Assembly (NCBI GenBank): GCA_000320605.2
Contig: KB445792.1
Coordinates: forward strand, 124,001 to 188,000
From: Gelatoporia subvermispora B
Taxonomy: Eukaryota > Basidiomycota > Agaricomycetes > Polyporales > Gelatoporiaceae
Length of the DNA stretch: 64,000 nucleotides
Direction: 5' to 3'
In this document: in pieces, positions 36,501 through 48,075 of the stretch
Numbering within the stretch: position 1 is the stretch's first letter
How the letters are laid out: each line of letters starts with the position of its first letter
The notes under the pieces: model-generated
What the model saw: the letters and a program-made list of their open reading frames with translations, nothing else
Databases searched by the model: none
What the model was told of the DNA's origin: nothing
Translations under genes and position numbers: made by a program

Positions 36501-39500
36501 CTGCCACAAGGCTGTGAGGTTGGTGTTTAGGAATTGGAACTCGGCCGTGGCGCCCTGATTTATTGTGACCGTATTGATGTAGTCCGAAAGGTCGTAGACT
36601 CCGCCGTCCCAAATGGCCCAGAATCTAGAGGACTCCCTTAAACATGAATAACAGTATCGAGATCGGCGCAACGTACCGCTGGTCTGTCCCGTCGCTTGGG
36701 TTGGCCTGAGCCCAGATATCATTCTTCTCCCACACCAGGGCACCCTTGTGGAACTGCTGCATCTTTGGCTGGAAGACTGCAGTGTACCAGTTGTCCTGAT
36801 GTAATGCGGAGCTTGTGACGCTCTGGAGGGCACCAGAGATATGAAGCGCCTGAGGTGCTTCCGGCGTAAAGTTCTTGTACGTGAGCTGCAGCTGTGGGTC
36901 CGTGACAAGGCCGGGGCAACCCAAAATCAGCGGCACCGGGAAATAATCCGTCAAGTCCTGACCAGCGACGATTGACAGCGTGTCCGCATCGTTGCTGTTA
37001 AGGTTCGGGATATCACTGTGCTGACCATGAATGAACTTCGAGACGTCGTAGACCTGGCCTTGGACAGCGACCCAGAAATCGTTGGCGCCGGTATGATCAC
37101 CGACGGCATTGATGTTCCAGGCCTTGTCGAAGTTAGGGCAGAGTAAGCGACCGAACTCGATGATATAGAAGATGACGATAGCGTTGAAGAGGAAAATGAG
37201 CCAGAAAATGGTGACCTTCTCCCGCCAAGCGAGTCGAATATCTGGCCGCTTCATCCTCCCGATCTTTTCCAGAGCGAAGTTCGGAACCCAGAACGTGGTG
37301 AGCCAGACGACGATAAGCCAGTACCTCCGCGTCCTGCTTGTTGGTACCTCTTCCACCGTATTTGGCGCTTCCTTGACGACCAAACCACCGCTCTCTTTGG
37401 AAGGATCTGGAGTGGGCAGGTCGCTCGCACCGTAGCCTGGATCCTTCTTGTCCCATTGAGAGCCCCAGTCATCGCCATCAGCCTCACTATAGGCTGGTGT
37501 TTGCTCTAGCTGTGGCGTTGACTGCCCAACTTGCGCGTAGTTTCCATTCGGGTCTCGGTACTGCGTGCCGTTAGTGCCGGTGCGAGTGAGCAGGAGATTG
37601 TCTTCGCTCCCAGCACCGTAGTAGGTCTGGCCAGGCGCAAGCGACCCATCTTGGTGCGTGTACTCTGTGGCATCGTCTGGAATAGCGCTTTCATCGTCAT
37701 CTGCACCCTCCCGAGAGCCCTTCTTCAACTCCTTCTCCTCCGCCCGCAAAACATCCTCCACCATTTTCCAGGAGCCATATGTGAGCCATATCATCCTGTG
37801 CCCGACCACGTAGTCCTCGCCCTCGCGCCAACCATTCGCCTGTGCACACTGCCGAATCCTCTCCGCGTCCGAACCCCGCATCGTCGGAACATACCTATCG
37901 CAGAACGCTGTCTGCTCGCAGTCGACGACAAAGTCGGTCTTCCGTCGGGCGACGAGGTCGGGAAGGAGAAGGGAGCGTATTTGTGCCTTGACTCTCCGCT
38001 TATCGAACGAATTGGCAGAGCTGGAGTCGTTTGGCCGAATGCAGGACACGGTCCAAAGGCGAGTGCGGTCGAGGTTCGTCATGACCTCGGAGAGCGTGTA
38101 GTTGAGCTGAACGGTGATAGGATACACCTTCGAGGGGTCCAGCCGGGCGTGCTCTTCGTTGGCCGTAGGAAGCTCGCCGGTACGGGACACGATGGGCGTC
38201 GGTTGGCGCAGTGGGCGAGACGAGACCTGTGCCTGCACAATGATACTCTCGTCCTTGGAGTGACGCTCGGTCGCCAAGCTCGGGCCCGACATGAGCTTGG
38301 ACACGAAGGAGTCGGATGAGTTACGGAGAAGGGAGACGAACGCGCAGTCGAGGATGTCTGTGTCCTTCTCGACAAACCCGCGGACGTCGTACGAGCAAGG
38401 ACCCGCGAAGTGGTTGATGCCGAAGGTGATGGAGTCGTTCGAAGTGGGTGCCTCGAACGATGCGTGCACTCCGAACTTGGAGACAAGCTCTTGGAGCATC
38501 TCCTCGTCCTTCTTTTCTGCGCTCTTTCCCGAACGGTAGGACGAACACGCCTTGCTCATAAGGCCGAGCATGCCACCGGGCTTCCTCTGCGCCCGCTCAC
38601 TGAGCTGCGCGCCGCGGAGCAACTCCACACACCCTGCGTTGTCCATGGTCGTAATGGTCGGCAGCGTAATGCCGTCGCCCGTGAGAAGCCCGTTATAGCC
38701 GACGGAATCCTCGAACGAATTCCGAAGGACGTACGAGTGGACCAACTCGTTCGTGAAGTTGATACAGAACTCGTCAAAGCTAGACTGGCCCTGAGATTGG
38801 ATGAGAGGCGCCTGTCCACCGAAATAGACTGATGTAGATCCGGGAGGTCCCCTCGTCTGGAAGCCTGGCTGGTCGAAGAGGACTATTTGTGTCGGTGGGG
38901 GTGGGTCCTGTGAGCTCGGCGCAATCTTGTGGTTCGCGGTTTCGACGACGAAAGCGAACAGAATGGCGTACAAATCACGGACAAGACTGTCGCGTTGAGC
39001 CGCACTCTGCTCCGCATTCAGCATAACAGTGTACAGCTCCTTGCGAACATAGCTCGTCTTGTTGGTGAGAGATTCACCAAGGTCTTCCGCAGAAACTCCG
39101 AGAAGCCGAGCAATTTGCTCAAGCACCGGCGGGTTCGCAACATATGCCGAGACGTCTTTGCCATCTGACTCCAAGAACTGGATGTTGCCGAGGAGTAGGA
39201 TGGCCACAAGCAGCCCGAAGATGGCCGCCATGTGCTTCTGTTTGAAGCCCAATGTCTTCATGGCAGCACGTAGGTCGGTCATAGCGATCGAGTCGTCACT
39301 GAAGGGGCCAGACGGCAGCCGATAGCAGCCTGACGAAGCGAGAAGCGCATATTCGGAAGCATCCTCTAAGCTGTAGCGATCGCGCTCCTCTGGTGTAGCA
39401 CCAGCGAGGAACTGGTAGAAGACGTGGTAAGTTCGCTCTTCGAATGAGAGCCTGTTCAGCCGCGACTTGTCGAGGCCGTATGCAAGCACTTTCGCGGCGC

Positions 39501-40310
39501 TAATGCGGCCACGGTCGTTGAAGTGCAATTCGAGGTAGCGTCCGTGTCGGGAGGCGTTAGGGTTAATGAGCGTCTTGGCGTTGCCAAACGAATCAAGGAC
39601 TGGGGTGAGCGCTCTAATCTGCTCGGCGAGCTTGGCTTCCTTCTTTGAGTGAGCGGAGAGTCTCAACACTTGGTTGATGAGAAGCTGAGAACCGTAAGTT
39701 TTTCCCGACGCGGTGATACCACTAAACCGGATGGTCAGCGCTTCCTGAATACCAACAGCATAATTGGCAGGCGATGTGGAGTGGCCGTGTCGTGAGGTCC
39801 ATGCGTCAGCCGTTGCAGGGCACGTTACCACGCCTGACAACGAACGCATGATGCCTCTTGCTAGCAATTGCACACACAAGCGGCAGAACGAACCGTGGAG
39901 CACACGGAACTATTCACGACAGTTTTAGACCAGACGAGAACAACTCACCGAAAGATGATTGATTGAGACTCGTTCCTCCTTCGCATTAACAAGTACACAC
40001 GAGCGGCAAGGTCGAAGGGGTGAGGTGGCAGTGGAGCAGGAGAACCAGGTAACGGCAGACTGGTATCCTTGTAGGAGCGCTCCTCGTAATCCCCGGCGCT
40101 GGCATCGTTAACATTAGAGAGTGTCTTGTAAGGATTAACGACAACAAGGTGTGATGTGCCGACACGAGTGTAGGGTAGATCCTGGCGAAAGCGAGCTTGG
40201 AGAACAGAGAGAATAGAATCGTCAGATGGGTAGACCGTCGCAGACGTCGAGGAGGAGACAAGATCAATGAGGTCGCCAGAGGCTGCTGCCAGGGGTTGCT
40301 GGGTGGCCAT
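33587..40310 (-). CDS. Chitin synthase with N-terminal myosin-motor-like domain
   Basis: This enzyme polymerises N-acetylglucosamine from UDP-GlcNAc into cell-wall chitin at the plasma membrane; the motor-like domain is thought to aid delivery and retention at growth sites. Exons: 40310-39949, 39721-36677, 36624-36296, 36246-35892, 35840-35621, 35570-35448, 35398-34949, 34897-34784, 34728-34664, 34606-34440, 34386-33741 and 33689-33587; 1,992 aa. Order: myosin-like domain (about 1-790) with P-loop GITASGKT at 122-129; two membrane segments near 918 and 958; a cytochrome-b5-like block ([16 protein letters not shown]) near 1000; the glycosyltransferase-2 chitin synthase region with TVDAD, GEDR (1547-1550) and QRRRW (1587-1591); a membrane cluster; a Gly/Met/Tyr-rich repeat; and a C-terminal DEK_C-like segment. 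This is the class V/VII-type fungal architecture. The P-loop departs from the myosin GESGAGKT. Intron 1 is 227 nt. Confidence 0.97.
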
Positions 40311-40657
40311 GGCCGACGGCGAAGAAAGGAATGCCTTCGCTGCTCGACTCAGTGAGCACGAAGGAGAGCACGGTTGGTGAGAAACGAGGAGGGTGCGGTG
40401 AACAGCTGCCGCGTCGAAACCTGTTCCAGCCCTGTGACACGCGACGTGACGATCTAGATATTCGTGACTGTCACTAGGGACGATTTGACCGTTGCGCGTC
40501 GCGACGGTCACACCAGGTCCAGCAAGGTCCAGCAAGCTCTCGGTGTTCGCTCAGGTCCGATGAGTGAGATGAGACGAGAAGTGGGACAGAAAATCGATAA
40601 AACACTCCGAGTCCGAAATAACGCGTATTGTATGGTACAGCCCGCATCCACATCTGT
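40311..40657. promoter_or_regulatory. Upstream region of the chitin synthase gene
   Basis: This 347-nt region lies between the chitin synthase ATG and the SEC27 stop. It should hold the chitin synthase promoter. No other gene is seen. Confidence 0.5.
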
Positions 40658-43620
40658 CTACACTTCCGCCTCCGCACTGACATACCCTGATTCCGCTGCA
40701 TCTTTCAAAATGTCCATCAGTGTGCGTCAGTCAGACGGCGATGAAAAATCGCTCACCTGGGGAACCGCTCTCAGAAGGCTCAGGCGCAGTCGATTCACCT
40801 GCTTCGTGCGCCAATGCCTCTGACCAGCCCTCCTCGAACAACTCAGGGTTCTCCTGCGGGGACGCGACCGCTGCCGCAACTTTCGGGCGGTTTTTCGCTT
40901 GCAGATCTTGCCGCCATGCTTGTACTGCCTCCGGCACCTTGCTGGGAGTATATGTACGTGCGAACATCGCGGCCTCTGGTGCACGATGTGTCTTGATGAG
41001 CAAGTCAACACATGGCTTCGCATCACCCAGCTGCAGCAAGCTTGCGAACGCCAGGTTGTTTTGCCCCTTTTGCTCTGCACAGCACAGTGACATCAGCATA
41101 CTCGATCACAGATGCGACGAGAATCAGTTAAACCCACCGGCTGTCACTGCGAGTTTGGCGAGGCCATCTCGGTCGCCAATCGCAAGCAAGAGAAGCATAA
41201 GTGCGCTAAGATCTCCTGCCTTTTCAAAGCTTTCCCGGGCAAGATCGAATCGCCAGACAGCCAGAGCACGGTCACCGATGGCTTTCCACTTGGCCTCCGC
41301 TTCGATCTCGGGTACCGACCGCGCGATTTCAACCGCCGCATCGAGATCGTCCAATTGCAACGAAAGGTCGAATTTGTGGTCCGGGTCAGTTGTGACTTGC
41401 AAGGCGAGCTCCTTGAGTCCCCGACCCTCGAGGAACGAAGCGATCTTGGATCTTTGTTCCTTGGGGACCGTCGGCAGTATCTCCTCAGCAGCGTCCATGT
41501 CGCCGCGCAACACTGCCGTCTGGTATTCCACCAGGGTCAGTGACAGCGAGTAAGCGTATACATTCACATCTTTGTCAGCGAGGTATACGCGGTTGTGGGC
41601 AGGTAGGTATCCCAGAAGATATAATGGGCTGTAATATTTGTTAACACGATGTCAGTGAGATTGATCGATCCACGTACGTGTCGAAGGGTGTGATTGTGTA
41701 TGATTCCGTGCCCACGAAGTAGTTCAAGCGGTTAGCAGCTGTGGTGTAAATGAGGCAGTCTCCAACCCATTTCGCAGTTTTGATGCTGGCAAACGTTTCA
41801 GTCCAGTGATCCATATGCAACCACTGTACTCACCCTTCGGCAATCTCTGCCACAAGCTCAAATGCCTCCTCGACGCCTTCGTCTCCGATTTCCGCGCCCT
41901 CTTCCAATTTTGCATTATATGCATCGCGGTCGAAGCGCAGCACATAGTACGAGTCATCCGTTGCAATCGCCACCAAAGACCCGGTACCTGACCAGAATAC
42001 CTGTACCGTTGTGAGCTATTGGAGAACCAGCGTGCATGAAACAGATACACACGTTCTTCGCATCAACCTCAATCCTCCGTACAACCTCACCAGTCTCCCA
42101 GTCCCAGAATAGCACAAACCCACTTCCCCGAGCACCCAGAAGCGGACCACCATGCAGACCATCGATGCTCCAGGAACCAGCGCCTTTCATCGGCGCTCCT
42201 CCGCGCTCACGGAAGCTCTTGTAAACACGGACTTTTGTCCGGCCTTCCAAAACTGCATACGTGTTAGAGTCGGACGCCCAGGCGAATGAGTTGCCGTTGC
42301 CGAACGACTTATTCCGCCATGCAAGCGCCGTGTAGACAATGTACTCGCCGTCACCGACGACAGTGACGAAACGACCATTTGGCGAGTGTGTGAGCGAGGT
42401 GGGGAAGACTTCCGTGGTGCCAAGTTCCTTGATAGAGAGCGGGATGCGATTGCCGTCAGCAAAGACCTCGTCCTGGACGGTCTGCACGTTGGCGGAGAGG
42501 ACTTCGTTGGTACGAGTGTAAATGAGCTTGCCAGATGGATCCATGCTGAATGTCGGCTCATCGCGGCCGAGCTACATAGTGGTGAACTTCATAGCAGTAG
42601 AATGTACAACAAAAGGCGCACCTTGACGACAACAATACCCTCATCATAGCCAACTGCGACCTCATTTGAGGTCCGCCGGAGAGCTATGCACCATGCACGC
42701 TCAAGTGCATAGCTCAGGGTATTCTCCAAACGGTATGTCCCGCTGTTCCATAGCTTTACTGTTCCGTCCTCACCACCGCTGACGATGAGTGGAAGATTTG
42801 GGTGGAAAACGGCGAACAGAACGTTGTTGGTGTGGCTCTCTAGTGTCTGAACGCAACTCTTGCTGAGGTAGTCCCAAATCTTGACGGTCTTGTCGTCACT
42901 TGCGGTAACAAGGTAGGGCTTGTCCGCGCCGGGGTAGAACTCAACGTAGTTGACACCCTTGTCATGTGCCTCCATTGTGAAGTTCGGAGCTGGGGAGCCC
43001 AGTGACCACATCTTGACAGTCCGGTCCAAACATGACGACGCGAAAGTGTTGGTGTCCTTGGGGTTGACTGCAATGTTCATGATGTAGTGCGTATGCCCCT
43101 CGTATGTCTGGCAGGCAATGTTAGCATATAAACAAGTACAGGAATTGGTTACTCGCCTGTATGCAGCGCCATTGTTTGTCCCAGTCCCAAGCCTTGATTG
43201 TCATGTCATCACTACCCGTGAGCACGATGCTCGCGGTCGGGTGCACCGTCAGGCATCTGATGTAGTCTGGGTGCGCCTCGAACGCTGCGACCTTCTCATG
43301 GGTGTTGTAATTGAAGACACGAAGCTGGAAGTCGTCCGAGCCTGCTACGAACCAGTTCTTGCGCGGAATGAAGCGGACGCAGCGGACAGGAACCTCGGCA
43401 ACCTCGAAGGTCTTGATGAGCGCGCCCGTCTCATGATTGTAGATGTTTACGGTGCCGTTGTAGAGACAGGTGAGTAACCATGGCTCTGTGGGGTGAAAAT
43501 CCACGCCCTTGACGCGGTCCGAACGGCTGAACAGCTTCCTCTACGTGAAGAAGTCCATACACGTTATATGAGCGCGTCGCATATGACTGTCACCGTACTC
43601 ACTTGCACGTCCAGCAACAT
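40658..43620 (-). CDS. SEC27: COPI coat subunit beta-prime
   Basis: Beta-prime COP is part of the coatomer that forms Golgi-to-ER vesicles and binds dilysine cargo signals through its propellers. Exons: 43620-43603, 43540-43157, 43107-42622, 42571-42053, 42000-41834, 41785-41678, 41628-41138, 41074-40757 and 40695-40658; 842 aa, in phase throughout. Two N-terminal WD40 propellers are clear (VDFHPTEPWLLTCLYNG, HPDYIRCLTVHP, AHDKGVNYVEFYPG, SGGEDGTVKLWN), followed by the alpha-solenoid (DLDAAVEIARSVPE, AKWKAIGDRAL) that binds alpha-COP. Exon 1 is 18 nt. The intron at 43108-43156 begins with GC instead of GT; its CAG|GCGAGT donor, TGCTAAC branch site and CCAG end otherwise look normal. It is divergent from the LARP7-like gene. 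Confidence 0.97.
43108..43156 (-). other. GC-AG intron in SEC27
   Basis: This 49-nt intron with a non-canonical GC donor interrupts the second WD repeat region. Removing it restores the family sequence in phase 0. No GT donor nearby gives the right frame. Confidence 0.85.
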
Positions 43621-44061
43621 GCTTGTAGATTTGATGAGCTCTCAGCCGTGAATATGCTTCAGGAACGTTTGTACACTCTGCTAACAAGGAAAGAAAGATG
43701 GAGGGCGAGAAGCCTGGACACGGGTGTTGCTAGTAGTCGGCGACGTGGAACGGTGGCTGAGGATACTGGGCCGTGTGAATATGGACTTCGCCGCTTGAGC
43801 CGGCGCAGAACGAGCATCATCATTTCGTGCTATGCTATGAGCTTGCTACAAGCCACCTAACAATTGCTTCGCACCATCGTTTTGAAAACTGGACTGTACT
43901 TAGGCTCCTGTACATGTTCTCCATCGACAATCATTAACTCCACGCACTTACTAGTGGAGAAGGCAAAACGCCTGCAGCAATCGTTGACGTTCGGTCATTC
44001 CTTGGGCCCTATCTTGCGACATTCACTCATACCCCGCTCTCTCAGTCTTTCTAAGCGGGCC
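43621..44061. promoter_or_regulatory. Divergent intergenic region SEC27 / LARP7-like
   Basis: These 441 nt lie between start codons on opposite strands. A plus-strand frame is open upstream of the chosen LARP7-like ATG, so the 5' end of that gene is not certain. Confidence 0.55.
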
Positions 44062-45759
44062 ATGTTTGCTTTCGTCCCTCGGAAGGTCGCTCGGCCTGCT
44101 AAGCCTTCGATCGTGTCTGCTCCTGCACGGAATCGAGTGCAGCCATCGGTTGTTCGCGAAAATCCACATGAGATACCTGCGGAAATTGAGCCAGTCACGA
44201 ACCCAGATGTCAAAGGGAAGGGACGTGCTGTTAAAGAAGACCAAACGGAAGAAGACTATGCCATACTGGCTATGCTGTCTCTATCAGAACATATTCTATG
44301 GTCGGATCCTGAACTCAGGCGGATCATCGACTTCAACGCCGACGGATGTACGTGTTGTTCCACTTCCACTTTTGCGAGGACCTAAGTTGAGATTAGACGT
44401 TCCCTTAAGCTCCTTGATTCACCATTCCCCCTATTTGTCCAAACTGTCCCCAAGTCCGAATGAAGCCTTGCTCGTGAAGGCAATCCGAGCGCATGCAAGC
44501 GAATACCTGGATGTGCGTGTACTTGTATCTGCCCCATCCCGGGTAGCATGGTATGGGAGAACCAATGTCAAGGAAGATCCGGGCGGCTTCGAAGTCCGAA
44601 GAAAGGAAGATCTTGCGATGCGGAACCATGAAAACTTGTCAAAAAATGACTGGGACGCTAGAACCATATATCTGGTGCGCGGATAGTCCATTAAAAACAT
44701 CGTACATCGACTAAGCAGACGCAGGAATGCATTCCACCGCAATATCGAAGCATACCAGGGATCTGGCGACTGTTAAAGACACTTCTGACCGATGGTTCTG
44801 CATTTCCATGCACAGTGCAGGCTATCTCTCTCCCGCCCCATCACCAGGACAAGAAAGATGATCAGCCAAAATGCAAGGGCTTCGCTCTCGTCACTTTCGC
44901 AGAATTGGAGGATGCGTCGTATCTTCTTGAGCACTGGCCGTGGGATAGGCGGCGGGCAGACCAAGACTCTGACGCAGAAGAGGCAAGCAAATACGGCTTC
45001 CGTACTTTATCCAAAATCAAGTGGCAAGCTCTGAACGAGGGGTATCTAAGCTACCGGAAACAACTGTTAGAGGAAATTGCGCTAGCCGAAGCTGAGGAAG
45101 AAGATATCCCCGAGCCAGCAGCAGTTCTCGCTGAGCGGGAGCCTACTCCACCACAACGTGCCGCAGGAAACTCACAAGGTGCTACACCCAGTATGACTTT
45201 ATCATCGCCGTATCCGCCAGGTTGTCTTGTCTTCGTCCGCAATGTGCATACGGAAACAAACAAGACTACTTTGCGTGCACTGTTCGCACAAGCATACGCA
45301 GGCGATTCTGCGCCGCTGGCAGTAGGGGCCGAAGGTCTTGACTACGTCGATTTCAACAAGGGAATGGACACGGTCAGTCATCAAAGTATCATCTTCAACG
45401 CTTACTCATCCCGATGACAGTGCTACCTTCGACTGGCCACGCCACAGCATGCCCAGCTCCTCGTCGAATACTTTCAGCGCAACCATAAGGTTCAGACATC
45501 TGGACTAGACACTACGGGCGCCGACGACCCGCCCGCGGACAAGAAGGCCATCACCGCTGAGCTGGTACAAGGGATGCGGGAAGATTTATATTGGGCAAAA
45601 GTGCCGGAGAAGGTGCGCAGACAGGCGGTGGAAAAGGCGATGACGCGATCGTCGTCCGGCCGGGGGTCGGAGCAGCCTGCGACGGCAGTGCCCCCGCATG
45701 ACATGCCCGATTCCGGAGAGCCTAAGCGCAAGCGCAGACGGAGGAAGGGCGATGCCTAG
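44062..45759 (+). CDS. LARP7: La-related protein, LARP7/Pof8 type
   Basis: Proteins of this family bind the 3' region of specific non-coding RNAs: telomerase RNA in fission yeast (Pof8), 7SK in animals. Exons 44062-44347, 44397-44674, 44725-45372 and 45421-45759 give 516 aa. The first part has a La-motif-like region (SLSEHILWSDPELRRIIDF, then DGYVPLSSLI built across intron 1, then LVKAIRAHASEYLDVRVL). A middle RRM-like region (GFALVTFAELEDASYLLEHW) comes next. The C-terminal part (GCLVFVRNVHTETNKTTL, YVDFNKGMDT, CYLRLATPQHAQLLVEYF) looks like the atypical xRRM of LARP7. It ends in a Lys/Arg-rich tail (KRKRRRRKGDA). Without the 49-nt intron 1 the frame is lost. In this lineage a telomerase role is inference. 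The acceptor of intron 2 has an alternative six bases upstream, in phase. Confidence 0.86.
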
Positions 45760-46172
45760 GGACTTCTGGACTTCTCCCGCTCATGTATCAGCCAAGGCGG
45801 TGCTTTCCGTACGCTTTAGAGATTGCTTGTCCTGGTATCATCTAAAATCGAGGGGTGCGATACGGACGATAGCGCCTGCTATATGCTCAACACTGTCAAT
45901 GTGTTGCAGGCACGCAGTGGCGGTGCGTTGTGTTCGTGGAAGTTCGCAGAATTCAAACCGACTCAGCTCGTTGAGTTGCCTGATGTGTGTGCGGATCACC
46001 CCTTCGCGGGAATTATCCACAAGATGATGACTTTTTGAAATCCACCAGACAAGTCTCGCGTTCTGACCAGCATGTTGAATAATCGGATAGTAAGATATGC
46101 AGCGATGCTAGTAGTTCCATTTCGGATGGACTCTGGATTGGCACGAGTACTTGAGCGAAAGTCCGTCCACAA
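45760..46172. other. Convergent 3' region, nothing recognised
   Basis: These 413 nt lie between the stops of the LARP7-like gene and the next minus-strand gene. Short open frames here lack any family signal. Confidence 0.55.
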
Positions 46173-47331
46173 CTACTCTGAATTGCCATGATGACAGTCT
46201 CTCGCCTCCTTGATCAATGCGAGGGCTGGCGGTACTCCGAGGATTTCCGCTGCCTTCAGTTTATGGCCCCAGGTTTCGTCTAGGAACAGTAGGGGTAGGC
46301 AACCGAGATCGTATATCGCCGAGCTCATGAAGGTCAACAACGATAGAAATGACGGGTAGTCCTTGTCAGCGGCACCTAGGAATGAGGAGAGTATCAATTA
46401 AGGGGCCTAGGACTGACAATGACGGTCATACAAGTGAGGATCAAGTGATACCACGCGATTTCTTGAAGTATGGCTTCGCGCATATGGTCGTCAGAGGATG
46501 AATCTACCTTCAACTCTTCAACAAGATCTGGAGCGATATAAATTGGTCAGCTCTTTGCCACAGACCATATAGAATTTGGCTCACAGTCGAGCTCGGAGTG
46601 GACCGACTCCCAGAACACGGACTCAATACCGGCGGGCAGTCCTGATTGGGGCTTGTGATCAAGTAGCGAAATACCTATGCTGTAATATTCCTCTGGGTGC
46701 GGGGTAACAGTGATAGGACCTTCTCCGTCGTGAGCCGTTCGTCCAATAAGTGGGAGACGACTTTGTCATGCTAACCTGTTTTCGGGTCCGTGTCAACCAG
46801 AAATACCATGCACGTCTCGTGCGAGACGAGGTAAAAACAGTGTTTGTCTTCAGCATCAATGATCATATCTGCATCCTTGGGAACTTGCTCCCATAGTTCA
46901 GCTTGTTGTAACTTGCTTCGGAAATCCGACGCCACCTGGACCATGCTAGGTAGTATATTGTGATCTTCGATGCCAAACACGATGACATGTAGATCCTTGT
47001 TGATATAGTGTTTTCCCGCGAATTGGTTCATAAGCTTGTGGTATTCGATCCATCCTTCGGGAATCTCAGTGATAGTAGACTCGTGGATGCGACAGATTTC
47101 TTCGCTTGAGGAAGGTTCCGAAGGGCTGTGAGTTCCAGTCTCCGGAGTAGTTTCGTCTTCGAAGAAATCAGAAAACCGAGGGAAAACCTCTGGAGATCGT
47201 AAGTACTCTTCGCAGAGATATCGTGGGCAGAATCTTGGCTCAATGGAAATTGAACGCAATATCTCGGAAGGAGACTCGGGGACTCTTGGCATGGTGGCCA
47301 GCACCGAGCAGTACTCGAGAAACGATGACAT
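46173..47331 (-). CDS. WW-like basidiomycete family protein
   Basis: Function unknown. Exons 47331-46776, 46692-46585, 46527-46432 and 46375-46173 give 320 aa with matching phases (introns 83, 57 and 56 nt). A Ser/Glu/Pro-rich N-terminus is followed by IPEGWIEYHKLMNQFAGKHYI, which sits where the WW-like block falls in the two related genes of this window, then KHCFYLVSHETCMVFLVD and EEYYSIGISLLDHKPQSGLP, equivalent to the second family block. A hydrophobic stretch near the end (FLSLLTFMSSAIYDLGCLPLLFL) may be a membrane segment. The start is uncertain: an ATG at 47292 (MPRVPESP) is an alternative, and an upstream exon could exist. Shorter than the 954-aa relative and lacking its disordered N-terminus. 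Confidence 0.7.
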
Positions 47332-48075
47332 GAAGGGCAAAAGGGTGGTAATTTTTCGGGAAAGAGGGATTTTGCGGGAAGTTTTATACGAAATCGAGTA
47401 CAAAAAACTGTATTGTTCTGCTGCATATCTGGAGACAAGTGATATAATGCAAGTACGCTGAACTCCCCTTCAAGGATGTATCGATCGTCATGATATTGTG
47501 TCTGCTGTTTAGGCTCGGCAGATGTGCTGACCCGCAACGGCGGGGCCTGCTCAGAAAACAATAAATCATCATTCCTAATCTTATGCACTGACTTTCGAAA
47601 CAGTTGGAGACTCGAGCTCATAGGCCCTTCGAGATTGATTTTTGTTATTTCGAAGTTGTGATGTGGAAGACGTGCAGTGTCGGTGTTGTAGACTTTGGCA
47701 TACTTGTGGCGGTGCATACTTTGAATAACTCACTGCCATGGGGGAAATCGCTCTCGCAATACTCACGCAGAATGATGCACAAAATGTGCCGATTTCTGTG
47801 GCAATCGTCGTACGCAGGATTTTGGGGTGAGCGCTCCGGGGCGAGCCCGGCCCGCTCATGCTGTGGCGATCGACTGAAGCGCCGCGGAGTTGGACCTGCT
47901 GCAGCGCACAGCAGGCCCAAACGCTACCTAACTCCCCGAGCAGCCCAGTAACAACTCTCTTCATAGAAGGGCCGTGGACAAGAAACTGGAACGTGTTTTG
48001 TTCAGCAGGCGACATCCCCTGGGCCCATACCGGCACACAGTCGTGCGGGTCAATGCAGCGGCAACCGCACGAGGG
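47332..48075. other. Divergent intergenic region
   Basis: These 744 nt lie between two divergently transcribed genes. Frames open on both strands carry no recognised domain. One on the minus strand (to about 47717) might be an unrecognised upstream exon of the WW-like gene. Confidence 0.45.

Noticed and set aside
37531..38319. 262-codon plus-strand open frame
   Set aside because: Antisense to the large chitin synthase exon; no domain.
40720..41553. 277-codon plus-strand open frame
   Set aside because: Antisense to SEC27 exons and crosses its introns; Ser/Arg-rich with no family.
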